A stretch of 64,000 nt of DNA from an uncultured Collinsella sp. GTDB taxonomy: Bacteria; Actinomycetota; Coriobacteriia; Coriobacteriales; Coriobacteriaceae. Position numbers and translations under genes: made by a program. Each line of letters begins with the position of its first letter. Positions within the stretch are counted from its first letter, which is position 1. Below the pieces are notes generated by a model. It saw nothing but the letters and a program-made list of their open reading frames with translations, made no database searches and was not told the DNA's origin. Of the stretch, positions 41,076 through 49,146 are shown one piece after another. Where the stretch lies: positions 15,810 through 79,809 of the forward strand of contig CABUOA010000006.1 in NCBI GenBank assembly GCA_902493145.1, in the 5' to 3' direction.

Positions 41076-42260
41076 GTGGGCAAGGCTAAGGCTAAGGCGA
41101 AGAAAAAGACGACGGGGGCGCGGGCTAAGCGCGATCGTCGTCGGAAGCTTGCGACCGAAGCCCCTGCATCTGCTGAGGAGTTGCTGGCGAGTGTACCGGG
41201 GCTTGACGCGCTGCAGGATGTTCCGGCGTTCGATGACCTGCCGGTCGATGCGGCTCAGCAGGCTGCATTTGACGACTTTTGCGCACAGGCCGAGGAGCCC
41301 GAGCAGATGCAGCTTGGCGCCGTGGTGCGCTTGGATCGTGGGTTTCCGCTGGTGGCGACTGCCGACGATACCTTCCGCGCCGAGCATGCCGTGGGATTTG
41401 CCAAGTCGCGCGGTGGGGACGAGGTCCTGCTGCCTGCCGTGGGCGATCGTGTGGCGGTGCGCCGCGCTCCCGGGCACGATATGGGCGTGATTGAATGCGT
41501 ACTGCCGCGCCGTACGAGCTTTGAGCGTTGGCGCGGCCGTGCCCGCGGAGAGCGCCAGGTGCTCTGCTCCAACGTGGGTAGCGTGCTAATCGTGCAGGCG
41601 CTCGGTGCCGGCGAGGTGCTGCTCGACCGTGTGGCGCGCTCGCTGGTGTTGGCGCTCGACTGCGATGCCGAGCCGGTGGTGGTGCTCACCAAGGCTGACC
41701 GCTGCGAGGCCGATGAGCTCGAGCGCGATCTGGACCGCGTGCGCCGTCTGGTGGGTCCGGACGTGCGCGTGATCGTGACGTCTTCTGCCGAGGGCCGCGG
41801 TCTGGACGAGGTCCGTGCCTGCGTGCCTGCCGGGAGCTGCGCCATGATTCTGGGCGAGTCGGGTGCCGGCAAGTCGACGCTGCTCAATGCACTGCTGGGC
41901 CACGATACGTTGGCGACCGGCGGTGTGCGCGAACGCGACGACCAGGGCCGTCACACTACCGTCGCGCGCGTGATGGTGGCGCTGCCGGGCGACGCCGGCG
42001 TGATCGCCGATGCCCCGGGTCTGCGCAGTTTGCCGCTCGTGGGTCACGAGCGGGGTCTGGCACGCGCCTTCCCCGAGATTGTCGAGGCATCGCGTGCGTG
42101 CCGGTTTGGCGACTGCACGCATACCCACGAACCGGGTTGCGCCGTTCGCGAGGCCGAGGACGCCGGGCAGATCGACAGCCTGCGTCTGGAAACTTTCCAA
42201 AATCTGGCGTCATCCATGCGCGTGAGCGCTCAAATGCTCGATCCCGATGTCCATCTGTAA
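41076..42260 (+). CDS. rsgA: Ribosome small-subunit-dependent GTPase A
   Basis: 394 residues with a GTG start at 41076 behind GGGAGG; the frame is open upstream but without a ribosome site. It is a circularly permuted GTPase that matures the 30S subunit. Motif order is the permuted one: G4 'VVLTKADRC', then G1 'GESGAGKSTL' (about 260-268), G2 'RHTT', G3 'DAPGL', and the zinc finger 'CRFGDCTHTHEPGC' (about 342-355). An OB-fold region (about 75-160) precedes it. The N-terminal 60 residues are a Lys/Arg-rich extension. Confidence 0.95.
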   Translation: MGKAKAKAKKKTTGARAKRDRRRKLATEAPASAEELLASVPGLDALQDVPAFDDLPVDAAQQAAFDDFCAQAEEPEQMQLGAVVRLDRGFPLVATADDTFRAEHAVGFAKSRGGDEVLLPAVGDRVAVRRAPGHDMGVIECVLPRRTSFERWRGRARGERQVLCSNVGSVLIVQALGAGEVLLDRVARSLVLALDCDAEPVVVLTKADRCEADELERDLDRVRRLVGPDVRVIVTSSAEGRGLDEVRACVPAGSCAMILGESGAGKSTLLNALLGHDTLATGGVRERDDQGRHTTVARVMVALPGDAGVIADAPGLRSLPLVGHERGLARAFPEIVEASRACRFGDCTHTHEPGCAVREAEDAGQIDSLRLETFQNLASSMRVSAQMLDPDVHL

Positions 42261-42278
42261 TTGATTTTTCCTATGACA

Positions 42279-42312
42279 GCCGTCTCCCAACTGTTCGGGA
42301 GACGGCTTTTTT
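42279..42312 (+). terminator. Intrinsic terminator of rsgA
   Basis: GCCGTCTCCC (42279-42288) pairs with GGGAGACGGC (42297-42306), then TTTTTT. Confidence 0.93.
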
Positions 42313-42342
42313 GCTGCGGAAAAGCCTCGAAACATGCAGTTT

Positions 42343-42402
42343 GCTGACGTGCTGACCAAAACCTTGCCACGAGCTTGACGGGCTGGTCAGCTTTTGGTCA
42401 GC
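42343..42402. promoter_or_regulatory. Cluster of GGTCAGC sites upstream of the Tad pilus locus
   Basis: GCTGAC (42343), GCTGACC (42351-42357, inverted), and the tandem GGTCAGC-TTTT-GGTCAGC (42385-42402) lie about 110-170 bases before cpaB. The 17-mer GGTCAGCTTTTGGTCAG is identical to the one at 8743-8759. The 11-base spacing suggests a regulator binding one face of the helix. Confidence 0.55.
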
Positions 42403-42512
42403 GATTGGTTTGACATCGAAAACCAAGATCGCGATTGCGCCGCTTTGCACTCTGGCCGCCCAGACAATGGTGGTACGGGCATTCGCCCGGCACTGCCATG
42501 AGAGGAGCGGCC

Positions 42513-43172
42513 GTGAACAAGAGCAAGCGCATCGCCATCAGTCTGGTCGCGGGCGTGCTCGCTGCTCTGCTCTGCATGGTTTACGGCTCGTCGATCCGCT
42601 CGCAAGCCGAACAGGTCCAGGCTGAGACCTTGGCCAAGTACGGTGGCGATCGCGTCGAGGTATGCGTCGCGGCGCGCGATATCGATGTGGGTGAGACCCT
42701 CGATGAGACCAATGTCATAACCCAGGAGTGGCTGACGAGTCTGCTGCCGCGTGACGCGGCGACCGAGCTACGCCAGGTGCGCGGTGACGTGACGACTTCG
42801 CGTATTCCCAAAAACGCCGTGATCTGCAATGTCTACACCAAGGCCGAGAGCCACATGCTCGAGGTACCTAAGGGCAAGGTCGCCGTTTCGGTGGCGGTCG
42901 ATGCCGAGCACTCGGTCGGCGGTGCTGCGGGCGTGGGCAGCTACGTGGACGTGTACGTGCAAAAAGACGGCGTAACCGATCGGCTGTGCGGCGCGTACGT
43001 GATCGATACCAGTGAGGATTCCGGTTCCACGCGCGAGGGCAAGATCGAATGGGTGACGCTGGCGGCTGACCCCGAAGACGTCAAGGAACTGCTGGGAGCC
43101 TCGGGCAAGGGAACGGTCAGCTTGACGATTCCCGCCACGGCGCGCGGCAAAAAGAGCGGAGGCGACGAGTGA
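42513..43172 (+). CDS. cpaB: Flp pilus assembly protein CpaB/RcpC (SAF domain)
   Basis: 219 residues from a GTG at 42513 with GAGGAG upstream; an ATG five codons earlier is possible. One N-terminal membrane span (about 7-25) is followed by a SAF domain (about 45-115: 'VEVCVAARDIDVGETLDETNV', 'RIPKNAVICNVYT') and an 'AVSVAVDAEHSVGGAAGVGSYVDVYVQ' region typical of CpaB. In Tad systems it sits outside the membrane and helps pilus export. First gene of the Tad locus; the next start overlaps its stop. Confidence 0.85.
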   Translation: MNKSKRIAISLVAGVLAALLCMVYGSSIRSQAEQVQAETLAKYGGDRVEVCVAARDIDVGETLDETNVITQEWLTSLLPRDAATELRQVRGDVTTSRIPKNAVICNVYTKAESHMLEVPKGKVAVSVAVDAEHSVGGAAGVGSYVDVYVQKDGVTDRLCGAYVIDTSEDSGSTREGKIEWVTLAADPEDVKELLGASGKGTVSLTIPATARGKKSGGDE

Positions 43173-44821
43173 TGAAGGCGATCTGGCTTGCGTGCTGCGC
43201 GTGCGGCGATTACGGGCTGTTGCAGCGGGAAGTCGAGGGCCGTGATGTGGGTGCACAGGTGCTTCGCGTGGGTGACCTGGACGGGCTAGTTTCCATGGCG
43301 CGGGCGTTTCCGTCGCGCCGCGGGGCTGCCATCATCGCGGCGTCTCTGTTTGATACCGAAGATGTGCGCAAGACTGTTGCGCGCCTGACGGCCGAAGGCC
43401 GCGTGAGTCGCGTGGTCGTGTTGATAGAAGCGCTCGATCCGTCGGATATCGAGGGGCTGTTTCGCGCGGGGGCGACCGAGGTCATCGCTGCGCACAGTAT
43501 ATGCGGCAACGGGCGTGCGGGCGAGGGAGCGGTTGATTCCGATCGGCGCATGACGATTGAGCCCGATGCTTTTGTTGATAGGGAACCCGGGGTGCCTCGC
43601 GCTACAAGAGGCCCGCGTGTTGATGATTATGGAAAAGCGGAAGCCGAGCATGGTCGGCGCCCCCGGAACCCCCTTGTATGCGATGACGCTGGAGGGCCGG
43701 CGCAGCATGCTGGCGACTCCCCGGCTGTAGATATGGGATACGTGCACGGCGTGAATCTGGTGGATGAACTCGACGAAGTTGAGGGCTTTGCCGGGTGCGG
43801 CGAGTTGTCGCTAATGCAGCATGAGCAGATTGCGCAGAACGAGCCTGCCTCGCAGACCGAACAAGCTGCCATGCCGGCTTGGACGCAGCGTGTGGTTGCG
43901 GCGGGGGAGACGGGGGCGCTGCCACCGACGCCCACCCCGCCGCCTCCGATGCCGCCGGCAGACGCTGCCGCTCCGCCGCATCGAGCTCCGGTCATCTGCG
44001 CTATTTCGGGTTCGGGCGGTTGCGGCAAGTCGACGATCGTTGCCACCATGGCACACACATCGTCGCTGTTGGGCTTGCGTGCCGCCGTGCTCGACCTGGA
44101 CCTGATGTTTGGAAACCTTTACGACTTGTTAGGCGTCGATGCTCCGCGCGATATGGCGGCACTTATCGAGCCGTCGGCGGCGGGCACGCTCACCGAGCCG
44201 GATATCGTAGCCACATCGATGCGCGTGGCGCCGGGCGTTACGCTCTGGGGTCCCGTCGCGGCGCCCGAGCAAGCTGAGCTCATGGCGCGTCCGGTGGAGC
44301 TGCTGCTTGATGTTCTGCGTCGCGAATCCGACGTGGTCTTTATCGATACCTCGGTCTTTTGGGGCGACGCCGTGGCGGCTGCGGTGGCGGCGAGCGACCG
44401 TTGCCTGGTCGTTGGCGATGCGGCGGTGTCGTCCGCGACATCGGCGTCGCGCGTCATCGAACTGGCAAGTCGAGTAGGTGTGCCGCGCACGCGCATGAGC
44501 GCCGTGTTCAACCGGTTCGGTGCGCGCGGGGCAGACGAGGACGTCGCCATGCGCTTTGAGATTGCCTGTGCGTTGAGCTCCAAGATTCGTATCGCCGATG
44601 GCGGGCAGGATCTCGCCGCGCTCATGGCGTTTGGGCGCGCTGACGAGGCGGTGGGGCAGACCAGTGCTTTTGCGACTAGCATGCGCGAGGCCACGCGCGA
44701 GATGCTCGTGGAACTGGGGTGCGCCGTCGGCCCTTGGGGCGATATGGTCGCCGACCGTGCAACGCGTACCGAACGCCCGCGTATCCGCCTTCCCTGGTTG
44801 CGCGAGGGTGATCAGCGATGA
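43172..44821 (+). CDS. Tad pilus ATPase TadZ/CpaE-like
   Basis: 549 residues; ATG at 43172 overlapping the cpaB stop. Residues about 1-110 look like the receiver-like domain of CpaE/TadZ without the usual phosphorylation Asp context. Residues about 115-265 are a low-complexity linker (PPTPTPPPPMPP). The ParA/MinD-type ATPase domain begins near residue 268 with Walker A 'GSGGCGKSTI' (about 280-289), 'LDLDLMFGNLYDLLG' and 'VVFIDTSVF'. TadZ proteins place the pilus machine at a cell site. It belongs to the Tad operon. Confidence 0.85.
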   Translation: MKAIWLACCACGDYGLLQREVEGRDVGAQVLRVGDLDGLVSMARAFPSRRGAAIIAASLFDTEDVRKTVARLTAEGRVSRVVVLIEALDPSDIEGLFRAGATEVIAAHSICGNGRAGEGAVDSDRRMTIEPDAFVDREPGVPRATRGPRVDDYGKAEAEHGRRPRNPLVCDDAGGPAQHAGDSPAVDMGYVHGVNLVDELDEVEGFAGCGELSLMQHEQIAQNEPASQTEQAAMPAWTQRVVAAGETGALPPTPTPPPPMPPADAAAPPHRAPVICAISGSGGCGKSTIVATMAHTSSLLGLRAAVLDLDLMFGNLYDLLGVDAPRDMAALIEPSAAGTLTEPDIVATSMRVAPGVTLWGPVAAPEQAELMARPVELLLDVLRRESDVVFIDTSVFWGDAVAAAVAASDRCLVVGDAAVSSATSASRVIELASRVGVPRTRMSAVFNRFGARGADEDVAMRFEIACALSSKIRIADGGQDLAALMAFGRADEAVGQTSAFATSMREATREMLVELGCAVGPWGDMVADRATRTERPRIRLPWLREGDQR

Positions 44822-46146
44822 GCCTGCAAACGAGGATTAAGGCTGCCGGCGCTGCAGCGGCGGCAGCGCCTGTAGATGCGGGGCGTCGCCGCGCGGTGAA
44901 ACGACGCACCAAGCGCGCCGTGATGGACCGCATGGGTTACGACGAAGTGGCGCGTATCAGCGCCTATATCGACCCGGCACTTGCCCGCTCGGAATTGCGT
45001 CCTGCGGTGGAGGCGGCGCTCAATGTTGAGGAGCCGACCGATCTCGCGACGCCCGAGCGCGAAACCATCATCGACGAGATTTTGGATGACGTGGTGGGCT
45101 TGGGGCCGTTGCAGCCGCTCATCGAGGACGACACCGTTACCGAGATCATGATCAACGGCTGCCGCTCGGCTTTCTTTGAACGCGGCGGCGTCTTGTACCC
45201 CATCGAGCATGCGTTTGAGGATGATGAACAGATCCGTGTGCTTATCGACCGCATCATCTCGCCACTTGGCCGCCGTATCGACGAGCGCAGCCCCATCGTC
45301 AACGCCCGCCTCAAAACGGGCTATCGCGTCAACGCGGTGATTCCGCCTGTGGCGATTGACGGACCGATTCTCACCATCCGAAAGTTCTCGGACCGTATCT
45401 GCTCGCTGGACGAGCTTGTGGGGCTGGGGTCGCTGCCGCTTTGGTATGCGCAGCTGCTGTCGTGCGCGGTGTCGCTGCGACAGGACCTGGCGGTTGCGGG
45501 AGGCACGGGATCTGGTAAGACCACCCTGCTCAACGCGTTGTCATGTGAGATTTCCACCGGCGAGCGCATCGTGACGATCGAGGACTCTGCCGAGCTCAAG
45601 TTTGCGCATCATCCGCACGTGGTGCGCCTAGAGGCGCGCGAGGCTTCAATTGAGGGTGAAGGCGCGGTGACGATCCGCGACCTGGTAACTAATGCCCTGC
45701 GCATGCGCCCCGACCGCATCGTGGTGGGCGAGGTGCGCGGTGCCGAGTGCTGCGACATGTTGCAGGCCATGAACACGGGCCACGACGGGTCGCTCACCAC
45801 ACTTCATGCGGGTTCAGAACAGGAGACCGTGGTGCGTCTGACGTTGCTTGCACGTTATGGCATCGACCTGCCGAGTGAGCTCATCGAGGAGCAGATTGCC
45901 ATGGCGCTCGACGGTATCGTGATGTCCGAGCGCCACGCCGATGGCAGGCGCTTCGTCTCCTCGTATTCGGGGGTGCGACGCGCCGCATCGGGCGGCGTAG
46001 AGCTCGAGCGCTATGTGACGTTCGATGCCGCCGAGCGCACCTGGACGCTTGACCGCGAGCCGCCGTTTATCGCAGAAGGCCTGCGGTCGGGGACGCTCAC
46101 ACAAGAGGAGGTGGACGAATGGAGATCACTGTGCCCCTCGTCGTAG
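44818..46146 (+). CDS. tadA: Tad pilus secretion ATPase TadA/CpaF
   Basis: 442 residues; start ATGA-overlaps the previous gene. This is the type II/IV secretion hexameric ATPase that drives pilus assembly. N-terminal region (about 60-160) with 'LDDVVGLGPLQPLIEDDTVTEIMING', then 'RIDERSPIVNARLKTGYRVNAVIPP', Walker A 'GGTGSGKTT' (about 228-236), the Asp box 'IVTIEDSAELKF', Walker B 'RIVVGEVRG' and the His box 'GHDGSLTTLHA'. Length and motifs are normal. Confidence 0.95.
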   Translation: MSLQTRIKAAGAAAAAAPVDAGRRRAVKRRTKRAVMDRMGYDEVARISAYIDPALARSELRPAVEAALNVEEPTDLATPERETIIDEILDDVVGLGPLQPLIEDDTVTEIMINGCRSAFFERGGVLYPIEHAFEDDEQIRVLIDRIISPLGRRIDERSPIVNARLKTGYRVNAVIPPVAIDGPILTIRKFSDRICSLDELVGLGSLPLWYAQLLSCAVSLRQDLAVAGGTGSGKTTLLNALSCEISTGERIVTIEDSAELKFAHHPHVVRLEAREASIEGEGAVTIRDLVTNALRMRPDRIVVGEVRGAECCDMLQAMNTGHDGSLTTLHAGSEQETVVRLTLLARYGIDLPSELIEEQIAMALDGIVMSERHADGRRFVSSYSGVRRAASGGVELERYVTFDAAERTWTLDREPPFIAEGLRSGTLTQEEVDEWRSLCPSS

Positions 46147-47045
46147 GGGGCTTGGCAGGGCTTTCTGTCGCGACGGCGTGCGGGGCGGAACCTCGTGTGC
46201 CGCAGGTACCGCCGGCGGAGCTGGCACGTCAGGCGCTCGAGACGGTGGCAGAGAAGCTGCCGCGTGAGCTGGTGGAAAACGATCTGCTGAAAAAGATCGC
46301 CCGTTCGTGGGCATCGCTGGTTCCGGCGCATCGCCTTGGCCTCGTGATCGAAGATGCTTCGGGGCGTTTGGCGTTTCTGCTGCTATCGAGCGGTGTCTGC
46401 TGCGTTTTACTAACGATGGTGTCGTTATCACCCCTCGGATTTGCCTTGGGACTTGTTGTTCCGTTTGCCGTTGGCGCCGCTCGGGATGGCTTTGAGAGCC
46501 GGCGCGAGCAACGCGATGCAGAAGAGGCAATGCCCGAGGCGTTTACCGCACTTTCCATGTCGCTTGCCTCGGGACATTCGCTGGCCCAGGGCATGCGCTT
46601 TGTGGGCGCTCATGCGCAAGAGCCAGTGCATACCGAGTTTTTGCGGGTGGCGGCGGCGATCGATTGCGGCATCTCGGCGACCGACGCGCTCGATGACTTG
46701 CTCGTGCGCATCGACGCCCCCGGTCTTTCGCTTGTGACCTTGGCGCTTAAGGTGTCTCAGCGCACCGGAGCTCCGCTTGCCGACTTACTGTCCGAGGCGT
46801 CGAGCATGGTAGGGGGGCGCATTGAGCTCAAACGCCGCCTGGATGTTAAGACGTCACAGGCGCGTATGTCGGCACACATGGTCGCGGCGATGCCGGCGGG
46901 CATGTGCGCGGTGTTGGCGCTGCTTTCGGCAGATTTTCGTCGCGGTCTTGCGACGCCTGCCGGCGCGGGCGCTGTGGTGCTGGGTCTTGCCCTCAACGCC
47001 GTTGCCCTGGTGGTTATCCGGCGCATTATGCGGGTGGAGCTATGA
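46119..47045 (+). CDS. tadB: Tad pilus inner-membrane platform protein TadB
   Basis: 308 residues, overlapping tadA by 28 bases. A cytoplasmic N-terminal region, two membrane spans (about 85-120), and the T2SSF domain (about 140-270: 'EEAMPEAFTALSMSLASGHSLAQGMRFVG', 'FLRVAAAIDCGISATDALDDLL') are followed by two more C-terminal spans. With TadC it forms the platform on which TadA acts. Confidence 0.9.
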   Translation: MEITVPLVVGGLAGLSVATACGAEPRVPQVPPAELARQALETVAEKLPRELVENDLLKKIARSWASLVPAHRLGLVIEDASGRLAFLLLSSGVCCVLLTMVSLSPLGFALGLVVPFAVGAARDGFESRREQRDAEEAMPEAFTALSMSLASGHSLAQGMRFVGAHAQEPVHTEFLRVAAAIDCGISATDALDDLLVRIDAPGLSLVTLALKVSQRTGAPLADLLSEASSMVGGRIELKRRLDVKTSQARMSAHMVAAMPAGMCAVLALLSADFRRGLATPAGAGAVVLGLALNAVALVVIRRIMRVEL

Positions 47046-47683
47046 GCGCCCCGGTTGCAGTTGCGGCTTGCCTGTGCGCCCTGAGCGTATTTGTCGCGAC
47101 GGGGTTGGATCGGGCGGATGCACGCAAGGTCGCAGGGGCCTGCAAGCGCGAGGCGGTGCTGGTCGCTGCCGCGGGTCGCTCGGTGGTCGATGCTCTGACC
47201 GCGCGAGTGAAGGGCGCGGTTGGAGCGGGCGGCCCGGCGCGAGTGTCGCTCGGCGAAGTGTCCGAGATGATCGATGTTGTGCGCTTGGGTCTTTCGGCCG
47301 GTCTTTCGTTTGATGCGGCGCTTGAGATTTTCTGCGCCAACCGCCGGTCAGTGCTGGCTCTTCGCCTTGAGCGCGCCTGCATGGCGTGGCAGGTGGGCGT
47401 GGGCACGCGTGAGGACGAGTTGTTGGCCGCCGCGCGCGACCTGGACGTGCGAGCGCTCGAGACCTTTGCCATCACGGTGGGGCAGGCGCTCGCCCTGGGT
47501 GCCCCACTTGCCGAGACGCTGGCCGCTCAAAGTCGCGAGATCCGTGCGGCTCATCGCGCCGCGGTCGAGCGCGAGATCGAGCGTGCGCCCGTCAAGCTGC
47601 TGATTCCCACCGGCACGCTCATCTTGCCGGCGTTGCTTCTGTCCATATTGGGCCCGCTGCTGGGAGCAGGCGGGATGATGTAG
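47042..47683 (+). CDS. tadC: Tad pilus platform protein TadC-like
   Basis: 213 residues; ATG at 47042, ATGA-type overlap with tadB. It has the T2SSF-like helices 'VSEMIDVVRLGLSAGLSFDAALEIFC' and 'FAITVGQALALGAPLAETLAAQSREIRAAHRAAVEREIERAPVKLLIPTGTLILPALLLSILGPLL', the second close to the TadC consensus. It is shorter than many TadC proteins, with only one clear N-terminal membrane span and one C-terminal span. Confidence 0.85.
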   Translation: MSAPVAVAACLCALSVFVATGLDRADARKVAGACKREAVLVAAAGRSVVDALTARVKGAVGAGGPARVSLGEVSEMIDVVRLGLSAGLSFDAALEIFCANRRSVLALRLERACMAWQVGVGTREDELLAAARDLDVRALETFAITVGQALALGAPLAETLAAQSREIRAAHRAAVEREIERAPVKLLIPTGTLILPALLLSILGPLLGAGGMM

Positions 47684-47693
47684 GGAGGAATAC

Positions 47694-47927
47694 ATGAACA
47701 CGATGACTGACGCTGCTGGCAAGGTCCAGGGCTGGGCGTTTTGCCGGGCGGCACATGTTCGTCAGCGCGCCAAGGAACTATTGCAGGAGGAGAGTGCACA
47801 GGGTACCACCGAGTATGCCATCTTGGTCGGCGTGCTCGTGGTGATCGCGATTATCGCCATCGTCGCATTTAAGGGCAAGGTCCAAGATCTATGGAACGCT
47901 ATCAGCGAGGGCATCAACAGCCTGTAG
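47694..47927 (+). CDS. Flp-type major pilin
   Basis: 77 residues; ATG at 47694 behind GGAGG. A class III prepilin pattern is visible: a long basic leader, then 'ESAQGTTEYAILVGVLVVIAIIAIVAFKGK' with the conserved Glu five residues into the mature end and a hydrophobic helix, and a short polar tail. Cleavage would be just before the hydrophobic helix. It is probably the main pilus subunit. No TadV prepilin peptidase is seen in this window. Confidence 0.88.
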   Translation: MNTMTDAAGKVQGWAFCRAAHVRQRAKELLQEESAQGTTEYAILVGVLVVIAIIAIVAFKGKVQDLWNAISEGINSL

Positions 47928-48454
47928 AGGGCGAGCGTCCCATCGGGGTGCTGCTGGTGTTTGCTTGCCTGACCGTGGCGATAGCGGCGGTGCTTTGGGG
48001 GCTTAACGCCGCGCGGCAGCAGCGTCCTGGGACCGCCTCCGATTTGGGCTCAGATTCGGCGGTGGCGTCTCAAAAAGATGAGATGCGAGATGCGGACGAT
48101 TCGGATGTCGCTGTCACGGCGCAAACCTTTCTGCGGACGCTCGACAAGCGGTCTGGCACTGCGACGGATTCGCCTGAGGGCAACGCGATTGCGGTCCGGC
48201 TTGCATGGTCCGAGGACCGACCGATGACCGAAGCGGCGGCGGATATGCTGCGTGCCTATCGCGAGGTACCCACGGCGCAACTTGCTCTGAGCGGCTATCT
48301 CGACATCAAGGGAAACGTGTGGGGCGCCATCGTGCGCGACGGACGCGGCTGGGTCGATATGGTGACAATTGCCGCGGATGCTGGCGATGCTTCGTGTCGT
48401 CTGCGCGCCGTGCGCCTGAGCCCGCAGGCAACGGACTCAAAGGAGGGATCGTGA
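47891..48454 (+). CDS. Single-span membrane protein of the Tad locus
   Basis: 187 residues, starting inside the end of the pilin gene (37-base overlap). One membrane span (about 17-38) is followed by an extracytoplasmic domain with acidic linker. I do not recognise the family. Position between two pilin genes suggests an accessory role in pilus assembly; a later start at the GTG near 47949 would shorten the N-terminus but keep the span. Confidence 0.6.
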   Translation: MERYQRGHQQPVEGERPIGVLLVFACLTVAIAAVLWGLNAARQQRPGTASDLGSDSAVASQKDEMRDADDSDVAVTAQTFLRTLDKRSGTATDSPEGNAIAVRLAWSEDRPMTEAAADMLRAYREVPTAQLALSGYLDIKGNVWGAIVRDGRGWVDMVTIAADAGDASCRLRAVRLSPQATDSKEGS

Positions 48455-48455
48455 A

Positions 48456-48674
48456 ATGCATGATGTCCTGCGTGAGGAATCTGCCCAGGCGACGGTCGAA
48501 TACGCCATCGTCACGGTGGCGCTGTTATCGATCGTGCTGGCGATCGCGGGACTTTGGCGTGCCGGCACCGATGGGCGCTTGGCGGCGCTGGTTGAGCGGG
48601 CGGCATCCCATGGCGTTGCCTCGACGTCGGTTATCGACGCCGCTGCGGCCGCTAAGGACATCGCGTTGTATTGA
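48456..48674 (+). CDS. Small TadE/Flp-like pilin
   Basis: 72 residues. 'EESAQATVEYAIVTVALLSIVLAIAGLW' is a class III prepilin-like motif with the conserved Glu and hydrophobic helix. It follows the previous gene by one base and has AAAGGAGG upstream. Likely a minor pilin. Confidence 0.75.
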   Translation: MHDVLREESAQATVEYAIVTVALLSIVLAIAGLWRAGTDGRLAALVERAASHGVASTSVIDAAAAAKDIALY

Positions 48675-49146
48675 TGCCGCGCGCGAGGACTGGGCGCAGT
48701 CTACGGTCGAGGCCGCTTTTTTGCTGCCGACGTTTCTGACACTCATCCTTCTCGCGCTGCAACCGGTGTGCCTACTCTATACGCGCGCGGTCATGGAGTC
48801 TGCCGCCGCCGAGACCGCGCGGCTCATGACCACGACGACGGCGGAGGACGACGATCTTAAGGAGTTCACCCGCCGCCGACTTGCCGCAGTGCCCAACGTT
48901 TCGATCTTTCATGCCGGCGGGCCGTTGTCGTGGGATATCGAGCTTGGCCGGGCCGGTGCGGGTGGCGTCTCGTCCGTGTCCGTTTCCGGCGAGGTCAAGC
49001 CGTTGCCTGTGATCGGTGCGTTTGCGCAGGCTATGGGTGGTACCGCCGAGGGCGGCTACGTTGAGTTCAAGGTCGATGTCTCGTATCAATCGCGTCCCGA
49101 ATGGCTGGAGGGAGATTATGATTCGTGGATTGCTACATGGGATTAA
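48610..49146 (+). CDS. TadE-like minor pilin (start uncertain)
   Basis: 178 residues from an ATG at 48610 that overlaps the previous gene by 65 bases; this gives a basic leader (MALPRRRLSTPLRPL) before 'EDWAQSTVEAAFLLPTFLTLILLALQP', the TadE motif. No ATG, GTG or TTG follows the previous stop before the pilin motif, so either this overlapping start or a rare ATT at 48670 is used. The rest ('YTRAVMESAAAETARLM') is typical TadE. Confidence 0.65.
   Translation: MALPRRRLSTPLRPLRTSRCIDAAREDWAQSTVEAAFLLPTFLTLILLALQPVCLLYTRAVMESAAAETARLMTTTTAEDDDLKEFTRRRLAAVPNVSIFHAGGPLSWDIELGRAGAGGVSSVSVSGEVKPLPVIGAFAQAMGGTAEGGYVEFKVDVSYQSRPEWLEGDYDSWIATWD

Noticed and set aside
38522..41083. 853-residue open frame on the minus strand opposite the P-type ATPase
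   Set aside because: It is antisense to a well-recognised gene; its His/Ala/Gly/Arg-rich product is typical of antisense frames in GC-rich DNA.
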